The notes below the pieces were generated by a model. It saw nothing but the letters and a program-made list of their open reading frames with translations, ran no database searches and was not told the DNA's origin. Below, piece after piece: positions 1 through 7,152 of a stretch of DNA of 64,000 nucleotides (positions are counted from its first letter, which is position 1; each line of letters opens with the position of its first letter). Origin of the DNA: JAGOCV01 sp049445855. Lineage in GTDB: Bacteria > Pseudomonadota > Gammaproteobacteria > Burkholderiales > Burkholderiaceae_C. Position numbers and translations under genes: made by a program. Location of the stretch: contig NZ_JBMSDV010000001.1 of assembly GCF_049445855.1 (NCBI RefSeq), forward strand, positions 620,001-684,000, written 5' to 3'.

Positions 1-1025
1 TCGGGTTCGAGCCGGATGCCGAACCGCTCGTAGACACTCGTCTGGATGGCCCGCGCAAGCGTGACCACCTCGCCGCCCGTTGCACCGCCCCGGTTCACCA
101 GCACCAGTGCCTGCTTTTCGTACACGCCCGCATTGCCGACGGACTTGCCCTTCCAGCCGCAGGCGTCGATCAGCCAGCCGGCCGCGAGCTTCACGCTGCC
201 GTCAGGCATGGGGTAGTGCACGATGTTGGGCTCGCGCGCGATGATGTCTGCGCACTGCTCGGGCGTCACGGACGGATTCTTGAAGAAGCTGCCCGCATTT
301 CCGATCACTTTCGGGTCCGGCAGCTTGTTGCGGCGGATTTCGCAGATCCAGTCGAAGATCTGCTGCGCGGTCGGTTCGGCGATGCCCGTCTCGGTCCGCT
401 TGCGTTCCAGATCCAGATAGCCCAGCACCGGTTTCCATGCCTTGGGCAGGCGGAAACGCACATGCGTGATGATGGCGCGTCCGGCCAGGCCCAGATCACC
501 CGGTTGCGCGGCCGTGTGCTTGAACACGGAATCGCGGTAGCCGAAGGCGCATTGCGCGGCGTCCAGCGTGAACGGCTTGCCGGTGGTCAGGTCCACGCCG
601 TCCAGCGAATCGAAGCGGTCCTGCAGTTCGACGCCGTACGCACCGATGTTCTGCACCGGCGCAGCACCGACGGTGCCGGGAATCAGTGCCAGGTTTTCGA
701 GCCCGGGCCAGCCTTGAGCCAGCGTCCACGCGACGAAATGGTGCCAGCTTTCCCCGGCACCGGCTTCGACGATCCACGCGCGGTCGGTCTCCCCGACGAG
801 CCGGCGGCCTGCGATCTCGACCTTCATGACCAGGGGACGCACATCGCCGGTCAGCACGATGTTGCTGCCACCGCCCAGCACGAATTTCGGCACGCCGGCC
901 AGGGCCGGGTCGGCCAGGACGGCCAGGACATCCCCGCCGGAGCCGATGCGCACCAGCTGGTGGGCCTTGGCCACGATGCCGAAGGCATTCCACGCTTGCA
1001 GGGGTACGTTTTGCTCGACGAACAT
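1..1025 (-). CDS. murB: UDP-N-acetylenolpyruvoylglucosamine reductase MurB (3' end outside window)
   Basis: MurB is a cytoplasmic FAD/NADPH enzyme that reduces UDP-GlcNAc-enolpyruvate to UDP-MurNAc in peptidoglycan precursor synthesis. The frame opens with ATG at 1025 (protein starts MFVEQNVPLQAWN) and is still open at base 1, so about 341 residues are visible and the C-terminal tail is missing. The FAD-binding segment KFVLGGGSNIVL, the motif ENLALIPGTVGAAPVQNIGAYG and the active-site block SFFKNP (Ser about residue 246) are all present, as is the late ACGWKGKSVGNAGVYEKQALVLVNRG segment in pieces typical of the E. coli-type enzyme. It is divergent from yajQ with 43 bases between starts, so the two promoters must overlap. 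Confidence 0.95.
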   Translation of the reverse strand, partial: MFVEQNVPLQAWNAFGIVAKAHQLVRIGSGGDVLAVLADPALAGVPKFVLGGGSNIVLTGDVRPLVMKVEIAGRRLVGETDRAWIVEAGAGESWHHFVAWTLAQGWPGLENLALIPGTVGAAPVQNIGAYGVELQDRFDSLDGVDLTTGKPFTLDAAQCAFGYRDSVFKHTAAQPGDLGLAGRAIITHVRFRLPKAWKPVLGYLDLERKRTETGIAEPTAQQIFDWICEIRRNKLPDPKVIGNAGSFFKNPSVTPEQCADIIAREPNIVHYPMPDGSVKLAAGWLIDACGWKGKSVGNAGVYEKQALVLVNRGGATGGEVVTLARAIQTSVYERFGIRLEP

Positions 1026-1068
1026 GGGACAATTGTCGCATCCAGTTTTCATAGAGACGATCCGGAAA

Positions 1069-1554
1069 ATGCCTTCTTTCGACACGGTTTGCGAAGCCAA
1101 TCTGGTTGAGGTGAAAAACGCGGTGGAAAACGCGGCCAAGGAGATCGGAACCCGCTTCGACTTCAAGGGAACGTCGGCGGCCATCGAACTCAAGGACAAG
1201 GAAATCACGCTCTTCGGCGATGCCGATTTCCAGCTCGAGCAGGTGGACGACATCCTGCGCAACAAGCTCACCAAGCGCAATGTGGACGTGCGCTTCCTGG
1301 ACAAGGGCGCGGTCCAGAAGATCGGCGGCGACAAGGTCAAGCAGGTGGTGAAGGTGCGCAACGGCATCGAGAGCGAGCAGGCCAAGAAGATCCAGAAGAT
1401 CGTGAAGGACAGCAAGCTCAAGGTGCAGGCGTCCATCCAGGGCGATGCAGTGCGCGTGACCGGCGCCAAGCGCGACGACCTGCAGGCCGCCATGGCGTTG
1501 ATCCGCAAGGACATCACCGACGTGCCGCTGTCGTTCAACAACTTCCGGGACTGA
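1069..1554 (+). CDS. yajQ: YajQ family nucleotide-binding protein
   Basis: 161 residues, full length for the YajQ/UPF0234 family. The family has two RRM-like folds; members bind RNA or nucleotides, and a Xanthomonas homologue has been reported as a cyclic-di-GMP effector. The ATG at 1069 gives the characteristic N-terminus MPSFDTVCEAN and the C-terminus ends PLSFNNFRD, both diagnostic. The frame is open further upstream, but that part overlaps murB on the other strand and does not belong to the family, so I use 1069. It is followed 8 bases later by the aspartyl protease gene, so the two may be co-transcribed. The precise role here is unknown. Confidence 0.93.
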   Translation: MPSFDTVCEANLVEVKNAVENAAKEIGTRFDFKGTSAAIELKDKEITLFGDADFQLEQVDDILRNKLTKRNVDVRFLDKGAVQKIGGDKVKQVVKVRNGIESEQAKKIQKIVKDSKLKVQASIQGDAVRVTGAKRDDLQAAMALIRKDITDVPLSFNNFRD

Positions 1555-1562
1555 GCTTCCTC

Positions 1563-2246
1563 ATGCAGGCCCGCACCGGCTCACCGCTCCTGGCAACGCT
1601 GGGTTCGTTCGCGCGGGTCTTGCTGGTGGCGGCCGCGTTGGCGGGCGGTCCGGCGTGGGCCCAGTCCGTGGCCTTGTCAGGTGTGGTCGGGGCCCGGGCG
1701 CTGCTCGTCGTGAATGGCGGCACACCCAAGATGGTGGCCGTGGGTGAAACCTTCCAGGGCGTGCGCGTCGTCTCGGCGCAAAGCGACCAGGCCGTCGTCG
1801 AAGTGGAAGGCAAGCGCCTCACGCTGCGCATGGGTGACTCTCCGGTCAGCGTGGGCCAGGGCATCGTCGCAGGCCAGGGGACACGCATCGTGCTGCCCGT
1901 CTCCTCGGGTGGGCACTTCACCACCGGCGGGTTCATCAACGGCAAGCCGGTGCAGTTTGTCGTGGACACCGGCGCCACAGTCATCTCCATCGGCGTGAGC
2001 GATGCCCAGCGCCTCGGCCTGCAGTACACCTCCGGCAGCCGTGTCAACATGCACACCGCCAACGGCAACTCCATCGGCTATCTGATGACCCTCGACTCCG
2101 TCCGAATCAACGACGTGGAAGTGTTCGGCGTGCAGGCCGTGGTGACACCACAGCCGATGCCCGTGGTGCTGCTGGGCAACAGCTACCTGTCGCGCTTTTC
2201 GATGCGGCGCGACAGCGACCAGCTCGTCCTCGAAAAACGCTACTGA
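1563..2246 (+). CDS. Retropepsin-like aspartic protease, exported (TIGR02281 type)
   Basis: 227 residues. An N-terminal hydrophobic stretch (about residues 15-33, ending near AWAQS) looks like a signal peptide, so the protein is probably periplasmic. The second half carries the single retroviral-type aspartyl protease motif VDTGA (Asp about residue 135) followed by a strand-rich domain and the typical late GNSYLSRF segment. Such clan AA proteases work as dimers; substrates in this family are unknown. It lies 8 bases after yajQ on the same strand. The call rests on the motif and the overall layout; specificity cannot be inferred. Confidence 0.85.
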   Translation: MQARTGSPLLATLGSFARVLLVAAALAGGPAWAQSVALSGVVGARALLVVNGGTPKMVAVGETFQGVRVVSAQSDQAVVEVEGKRLTLRMGDSPVSVGQGIVAGQGTRIVLPVSSGGHFTTGGFINGKPVQFVVDTGATVISIGVSDAQRLGLQYTSGSRVNMHTANGNSIGYLMTLDSVRINDVEVFGVQAVVTPQPMPVVLLGNSYLSRFSMRRDSDQLVLEKRY

Positions 2247-2292
2247 GCCGCAGCGGCGGAATCGGGACAGCGGGAGCGCCGCGTCAGAGCGG

Positions 2293-2643
2293 TCAGAGCG
2301 CCGCGGTCACGACGATCTCCAGGCGCCAATCGGGCTTGCCCAGCGTTGCCTGCACGGTGGCCCGTGGCGGGGCGTTGCCGGCCGGCACCCAGGCATCCCA
2401 GACCGCGTTCATGCCCGCGAAATCGGCCATGTCGGCAATGAATATCTGCGCCATCAGGATGCGCGTCTTGTCGGTGCCGGCCTCGGCCAGCAGCTTGTCG
2501 ACCATGCCCAATACCTGCGCCGTCTGGCCACTGATGTCCTGACTGCCGTCGTCCGGCACCTGCCCGGCGAGATAGACCGTGCCGTTGTGAACGGCCATTT
2601 CGGAAAGGCGTGCGCCCACGTGGTAACGCTTCAGGCTGCTCAT
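2293..2643 (-). CDS. RidA family protein (YjgF/YER057c/UK114)
   Basis: 116 residues, normal for the family. RidA proteins hydrolyse reactive enamine/imine intermediates made by PLP enzymes. The conserved Arg of the PPRATVQ block (about R94) corresponds to the substrate-binding Arg of RidA, and the early VYLAGQVP segment is also typical. The ATG at 2643 overlaps the stop of the upstream plsY gene in an ATGA arrangement, which points to translational coupling. It is likely one of the diverged Rid subfamilies rather than RidA itself, so no symbol is given. A second RidA-family gene is cut by the right edge of the window. Confidence 0.88.
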   Translation of the reverse strand: MSSLKRYHVGARLSEMAVHNGTVYLAGQVPDDGSQDISGQTAQVLGMVDKLLAEAGTDKTRILMAQIFIADMADFAGMNAVWDAWVPAGNAPPRATVQATLGKPDWRLEIVVTAAL

Positions 2644-3272
2644 GATTTCTTCTTTGCTCCAAGTTTCGACTCACGCCCCTGCACGAGGCGTGTGATGTTT
2701 TCGCGGTGGCGGTACACCAGCAGCAGGCCCATGACGACGATGGCCAGCGCGATCCATTTATTGCTGAACCACTGCAAGCCATCACCGAGCAGGTAGTAGA
2801 ACGGCGCGAATACGGCCGATACCAGCGAGGCGAGCGACGAGTAGCGGAAGAAAACCGCGATGATCACCCACGTCAGCAGCGTTGCAAGGCCGAGCCACAC
2901 CGAGATACCCAGCAGCACACCCGCGGCGGTGGCCACGCCCTTGCCACCCACGAACCGGAAGAAAACCGGATACAGGTGACCGAGGAACGCCGCCAGCCCG
3001 ACCATGGCCACCGTGCCCTCACCCAGCCCGTAGGGCTCGCCGTACAGCCGCACCAGCAGCACCGGCACGAAGCCCTTGAGCGCGTCGAGCAGCAGCGTCA
3101 CGATGGCGGCTGCCTTGCTGCCGGAGCGCAGCACATTGGTCGCCCCCGGATTCTTGCTGCCGTAGGTGCGCGGATCGTTCAGGCCCATGAGGCGGCTGAC
3201 GATGACGGCGAACGACAGCGAACCCAGCAGATAGGCCGCCAGCGCGGCCAGGACGGGATACAGGAAGTCCAA
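2640..3272 (-). CDS. plsY: Glycerol-3-phosphate acyltransferase PlsY
   Basis: 210 residues, inner-membrane enzyme that transfers the acyl group of acyl-phosphate to glycerol-3-phosphate, the first step of phospholipid synthesis. The protein has several hydrophobic spans, starting with AALAAYLLGSLSFAVIVS, and the three family motifs: GSLSFA, the GSKNPGATNVLR block and the glycine-rich GGKGVATAAG block. It is the first gene of a two-gene unit with the RidA-family gene (4-base overlap). Confidence 0.96.
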   Translation of the reverse strand: MDFLYPVLAALAAYLLGSLSFAVIVSRLMGLNDPRTYGSKNPGATNVLRSGSKAAAIVTLLLDALKGFVPVLLVRLYGEPYGLGEGTVAMVGLAAFLGHLYPVFFRFVGGKGVATAAGVLLGISVWLGLATLLTWVIIAVFFRYSSLASLVSAVFAPFYYLLGDGLQWFSNKWIALAIVVMGLLLVYRHRENITRLVQGRESKLGAKKKS

Positions 3273-3304
3273 CTTGTTCTTCTCCTCGGTTTATCGGGAC
3301 GGCG

Positions 3305-3778
3305 TCATTCTGCCAGCGCGCAGTTCACCGGTTTGGCGCCGAGCAGCGTCACGCAGACCTGCCGGTCGATGCCCACCAGATAGCCGCGCCGCCCGCCATT
3401 GATGGCAATGCGCGGCAGCGACAGGATGCTTTCCTCCACATACACCGGCATCTCGCGGCGCGTACCGAATGGCGACGTGCCGCCCACAAGATAGCCGCTG
3501 TGCCGGTTCGCCACTTCGGGCTTGCAGGGCTCCACCGATTTCGCACCGATCTGTCGCGACAGGTTCTTGGTGGACACCTTGCGGTTGCCGTGCATCAGCA
3601 CCACCAGCGGCTTCGCGTCCTGGTCCTGCATGATCAGCGTTTTCACCACCGAGAACGGATCCATGCCGAGCACCTCGGCACTGTGCTGTGCACCGCCGTG
3701 CTCCAGGTACTCGTAAGGATGTTCGGTGAACGGGACCTTGTTCGCCTTGAGCCACTGCGTGGCGGGCGTCTCGCTCAC
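3305..3778 (-). CDS. ybaK: Cys-tRNA(Pro)/Cys-tRNA(Cys) deacylase YbaK/EbsC
   Basis: 157 residues from a GTG start at 3778, preceded by AAGGAAC as Shine-Dalgarno. The frame is open 25 codons further, but that part is low-quality and lies in the 3' end of the aldo/keto reductase gene, while GTG-SETPATQWLKANKVPF matches the usual N-terminus. YbaK hydrolyses mis-acylated Cys-tRNA(Pro) in trans as part of translation quality control. Family hallmarks: VKTLIMQ, VVLMHGNRKVS, the GYLVGGTSPFG loop and a C-terminal GGRRGYLVGID. It is the probable downstream partner of the aldo/keto reductase gene, with a 25-base gap. Confidence 0.93.
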   Translation of the reverse strand: MSETPATQWLKANKVPFTEHPYEYLEHGGAQHSAEVLGMDPFSVVKTLIMQDQDAKPLVVLMHGNRKVSTKNLSRQIGAKSVEPCKPEVANRHSGYLVGGTSPFGTRREMPVYVEESILSLPRIAINGGRRGYLVGIDRQVCVTLLGAKPVNCALAE

Positions 3779-3803
3779 ATGTTCCTTGCGCGCCACGGCT
3801 GCT

Positions 3804-4865
3804 TCAGTTGGCAGGGTCGCGCATCTCGAGGCGGACGCGGTCGATCTTTTCAAGCAGCCCGGCCGGCAAAGTGGTGCCCCAGGCGTCGATGTCCTCGTCG
3901 AGCTGGGCGATCGAGGTCACGCCGATGATCGTGCTCGCCACTTGCCACTTCGTGTAGCAGAACGCCAGCGCCATCTGCGTGGGTGTGAGCCCGTGCTCAC
4001 GCGCCAGCGCGTTGTAGCGGCGTGCAGCGGCGAGTGCCTCCGGACGGCCCCAGCGCTGCTTGCGTACCGATTCGTACGTGGCTATGCGTGCGCCCTTCGG
4101 CGCATCGGGCCCTTCCGTACCGCTCTGGTCGTATTTGCCCGTCAAGAGGCCGAAGCCGAGCGGTGAATAAGGAATCAGCGACACGTTCAGGCGGTGCATC
4201 GTCTCGTCCAGGCCATTTTCCAGCGCTCGGCTGATCAGGCAGTAGACGTTCTGCACCGTCGCCACGCGCGGCAGGTTGTGCTGTTCGGCCAGACGCACGA
4301 ACTCGTGCACGCCATACGGCGTCTCATTCGACAGGCCGATATGGCGGATCTTGCCGGCCTTGACCAGCGAATCGAGCGCCTGCAGTTGCTCGAGGATGGA
4401 CGTGGCGGACTTTTCCAGCGACGGGTTGTAGTACAGGTTGCCGAACGACGGCACATGGCGCTCGGGCCAGTGGATCTGATAGAGATCGATCACGTCGGTC
4501 TTCAGGCGCTTCAGGCTGGCATTGCAGGAATTCACGATGTCCTGCGCCGTCATGCCACCGCCCTCTCGCACCCAGGGCATGCCGCGCGACGGGCCGGCCA
4601 CCTTCGTGGCCAGCACGACCTTGCCGCGTGCGGACGGGTTCTTCGCGAACCAGTTGCCGATGATGGTTTCCGTGGCACCGTACGTGGCTTCGCGCGCCGG
4701 CACCGAGTACATCTCGGCGGTGTCCAGGAAGTTGATGCCGCGCTCGAGCGCGCGGTCGAGGATGGAATGCGCCGTGGCTTCATCGACCTGTTCGCCGAAA
4801 GTCATGGTGCCCAGGCAGATGGGGGTGACGTCCAGATCGCTCTGGCCGAGACGGACTGTTTTCAT
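3804..4865 (-). CDS. NADP(H)-dependent aldo/keto reductase, Tas-like
   Basis: 353 residues, cytosolic TIM-barrel oxidoreductase reducing carbonyls with NADPH. The AKR catalytic tetrad can be placed: Asp48 and Tyr53 in FLDTAEMYSVP, Lys88 in VLATKVAGP and His132 in LYQIHWPERHVP. The insertion between Tyr and Lys and the HWPER block resemble E. coli Tas. The ATG at 4865 gives the expected MKTVRLGQSDLDV start. Physiological substrate unknown; Tas-like enzymes are usually seen as general aldehyde or ketone reductases. Confidence 0.92.
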   Translation of the reverse strand: MKTVRLGQSDLDVTPICLGTMTFGEQVDEATAHSILDRALERGINFLDTAEMYSVPAREATYGATETIIGNWFAKNPSARGKVVLATKVAGPSRGMPWVREGGGMTAQDIVNSCNASLKRLKTDVIDLYQIHWPERHVPSFGNLYYNPSLEKSATSILEQLQALDSLVKAGKIRHIGLSNETPYGVHEFVRLAEQHNLPRVATVQNVYCLISRALENGLDETMHRLNVSLIPYSPLGFGLLTGKYDQSGTEGPDAPKGARIATYESVRKQRWGRPEALAAARRYNALAREHGLTPTQMALAFCYTKWQVASTIIGVTSIAQLDEDIDAWGTTLPAGLLEKIDRVRLEMRDPAN

Positions 4866-4984
4866 GGGAATGCTCCGTGATGCGGTACGGCGCGGACGCG
4901 CCGCAGACCACGGAGTTTACGGGTGATGCGTTGCTGTCGCTTGCGGCGCACGCCACAAACCCATGCCCGCCGTATGATGGCCGC

Positions 4985-5884
4985 GTGTACCAAGTCCAGA
5001 GAACGCCGCGCAGCGAATTCGTGCGCATCCGCAACCTGCAGTACCACGTGCTCACCTGGGGCACGCCGTCCAGTGACCGTCCACCGCTCGTCATGGTGCA
5101 CGGCTGGATGGACGTGGCGGCCTCCTACCAGTTCGTGGTGGACGCCTTCTCGCTGGACCGTTTCGTCATTGCCCCCGACTGGCGCGGTTTCGGCCTGACC
5201 GCAGTACCCGGCACCGACAACTACTGGTTCCCCGATTACCTCGCCGACCTCGACCTGCTGCTCGACCACTATGCCCCCGGCCAGGCCGTGGACCTCGTGG
5301 GCCATAGCATGGGCGGCAACATCGCCATGTTCTATGGCGGCGTGCGGCCATCGCGCATCCGCCGGCTGGTAAACCTGGAGGGTTTCGGCATGCCGCAGAC
5401 GCGTCCGGCGCAAGCCCCCGAGCGCTACGGCAAATGGATCGACGAACTCAAGTCGCTGCACAGCGGCACGATGGAGCTCAAGACCTACGACGACGCGGCA
5501 GGCGTGGCACGCAGGCTCATGAAGACCAATCAACGCCTCTCGCAGGACAAGGCCGACTGGCTGGCCACGCACTGGGCGCGCCCGAACGCCGCAGGCAAGT
5601 GGGAGATCCTCGGCGACGCGGCACACAAGATCATTAATGCGCAGCTGTTCCGCGTCGATGAGGTGCTGGAAATCTACAAGCGCATCACCGCGCCGGTGCT
5701 TGCGCTCGAAGCATCGGACGACAGCCTGGGCAAGTGGTGGGCCGGCCGCTACACGCTGGACGAATACCACGAACGTCTGCGCTCGGTGTCAGACGTGCGC
5801 ATCGGCAGCGTCGCCGATGCGGGCCACATGCTTCACCACGACCAGCCGCATGAAGTGGCTCGCCAGATCGAGGAATTCCTGTAA
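4985..5884 (+). CDS. Alpha/beta hydrolase
   Basis: 299 residues from a GTG at 4985. The frame can be extended to an ATG at 4877, but that adds 36 residues without family similarity, so I prefer the GTG, with uncertainty. Hydrolase-fold features: oxyanion-hole HGWMD, nucleophile elbow GHSMGG (Ser about 108), and the late DAGHMLHHDQP that supplies the catalytic His. The Asp is probably in the LALEASDD segment. It is divergent from the aldo/keto reductase gene. Substrate cannot be read from the sequence; similar proteins are annotated as generic hydrolases. Confidence 0.85.
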   Translation: MYQVQRTPRSEFVRIRNLQYHVLTWGTPSSDRPPLVMVHGWMDVAASYQFVVDAFSLDRFVIAPDWRGFGLTAVPGTDNYWFPDYLADLDLLLDHYAPGQAVDLVGHSMGGNIAMFYGGVRPSRIRRLVNLEGFGMPQTRPAQAPERYGKWIDELKSLHSGTMELKTYDDAAGVARRLMKTNQRLSQDKADWLATHWARPNAAGKWEILGDAAHKIINAQLFRVDEVLEIYKRITAPVLALEASDDSLGKWWAGRYTLDEYHERLRSVSDVRIGSVADAGHMLHHDQPHEVARQIEEFL

Positions 5885-6036
5885 CTGCCGGCGGCAGAGT
5901 GTGAGTTTTGGTCTCTGCGCGCCGCATTCCACCGCGCCACCGGACATAGTGGTTCGAAGTTCCCGGAGTAAGGGCTTGGTCGGCGGCCGCCGCCCGGCGT
6001 GAGAAAATCCCCGGTTTCCCGGGAACCAGACACATC

Positions 6037-7141
6037 ATGGACGCAGAACGCATCAACTCGATCGAAAGCAAACTGGCCGACCTGGCCGCGCGGACCGCTG
6101 ACTTACGGAGGTATCTTTGACTTCGATGGCAAGTCGGAGCGCCTGAGGACGGTCAACGCATCCCTGGAAGACCCCACGGTCTGGAACGATCCCAAGAAGG
6201 CCCAGGAACTGGGCAAGGAAAAGAAGGCGCTGGACGGCGTGGTCGTCGTGCTCGAGCGCCTGACGCGTGAACTCGCGGACAACGCAGAACTCTTCGAGAT
6301 GAGCAAGGAAGAAGGCGATGAAGCCGGCCTGCTCACCATCGAGACCGAAGCCGGCAAGCTCGAAGAGGACGTGAAGGCACTCGAATTCCGCCGCATGTTC
6401 AACAACCCGGCCGATCCGTTGAACTGCTTCGTGGACATCCAGGCCGGCGCCGGCGGCACCGAAGCGTGCGACTGGGCCAGCATGCTGCTGCGCCAGTACC
6501 TGAAGTACGCCGAACGCAAAGGATTCAAGCCGATCGTCGAGGATGAGACGCCCGGCGACACGGCAGGCATCAAGAGCGCCACGATCAAGATCGAGGGCGA
6601 CTACGCCTTCGGCCTGCTGCGCACCGAGACTGGCGTGCACCGCCTGGTGCGCAAGTCACCATTCGATTCGTCGGGCGGCCGTCACACGAGCTTCGCGTCG
6701 ATCTTCGTCTACCCCGAGATCGACGATTCGATCGAGATCGAGATCAACCCGTCGGACGTGCGCACCGACACCTTCCGCGCCTCGGGCGCGGGTGGCCAGC
6801 ACATCAACAAGACCGATTCGGCGGTGCGCCTCACGCACATCCCGACCGGCATCGTGGTGCAGTGCCAGGACGGCCGCAGCCAGCACAGCAACCGCGACGT
6901 GGCGTGGAAGCGCCTGCGCTCGCGCCTGTACGACCACGAGATGCGCAAGCGCATGGAAGAACAGCAGAAGCTGGAAGACAGCAAGACGGACGTGGGCTGG
7001 GGTCACCAGATCCGCAGCTACGTGCTGGACAACAGCCGCATCAAGGACCTGCGCACCAACGTCGAAGTCTCCGCCACCCAGAAGGTGCTGGACGGCGACC
7101 TGGATGTTTTCATCGAAGCCTCGCTCAAGCAAGGCGTCTAA
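6037..7141 (+). CDS. prfB: Peptide chain release factor 2, made by programmed +1 frameshift
   Basis: RF2 recognises UGA and UAA stop codons and triggers peptide release. The gene is split into two frames: codons 1-27 run from ATG 6037 to CTT 6115-6117, then an in-frame TGA at 6118, and reading resumes at GAC 6119 after a +1 shift. The full product is 367 residues, normal for RF2. The stop-codon-recognising SPF tripeptide is at about 207-209 and the catalytic GGQ at 252-254. In E. coli prfB is followed by lysS; here pepN follows 11 bases later. Anyone annotating by single frames would miss the first 27 residues or call a pseudogene. Confidence 0.97.
6106..6121 (+). promoter_or_regulatory. RF2 autoregulatory frameshift site
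   Basis: The sequence CGGAGG-TAT-CTT-TGA-C has the complete classical arrangement: an internal Shine-Dalgarno-like hexamer (6106-6111), three bases of spacing, a slippery CTT codon, and a TGA followed by C, the weakest termination context. Low RF2 lets ribosomes slip +1 and make RF2; high RF2 terminates at codon 28. This is known for most bacterial prfB genes, and the bases are directly visible here. Confidence 0.97.
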
Positions 7142-7152
7142 GGAGAAATCGA

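Noticed and set aside
3776..3853. Longer N-terminus for ybaK up to 3853
   Set aside because: The extra residues are Arg/Ser-rich and lie in the 3' end of the aldo/keto reductase; GTG 3778 has a Shine-Dalgarno and the family start.
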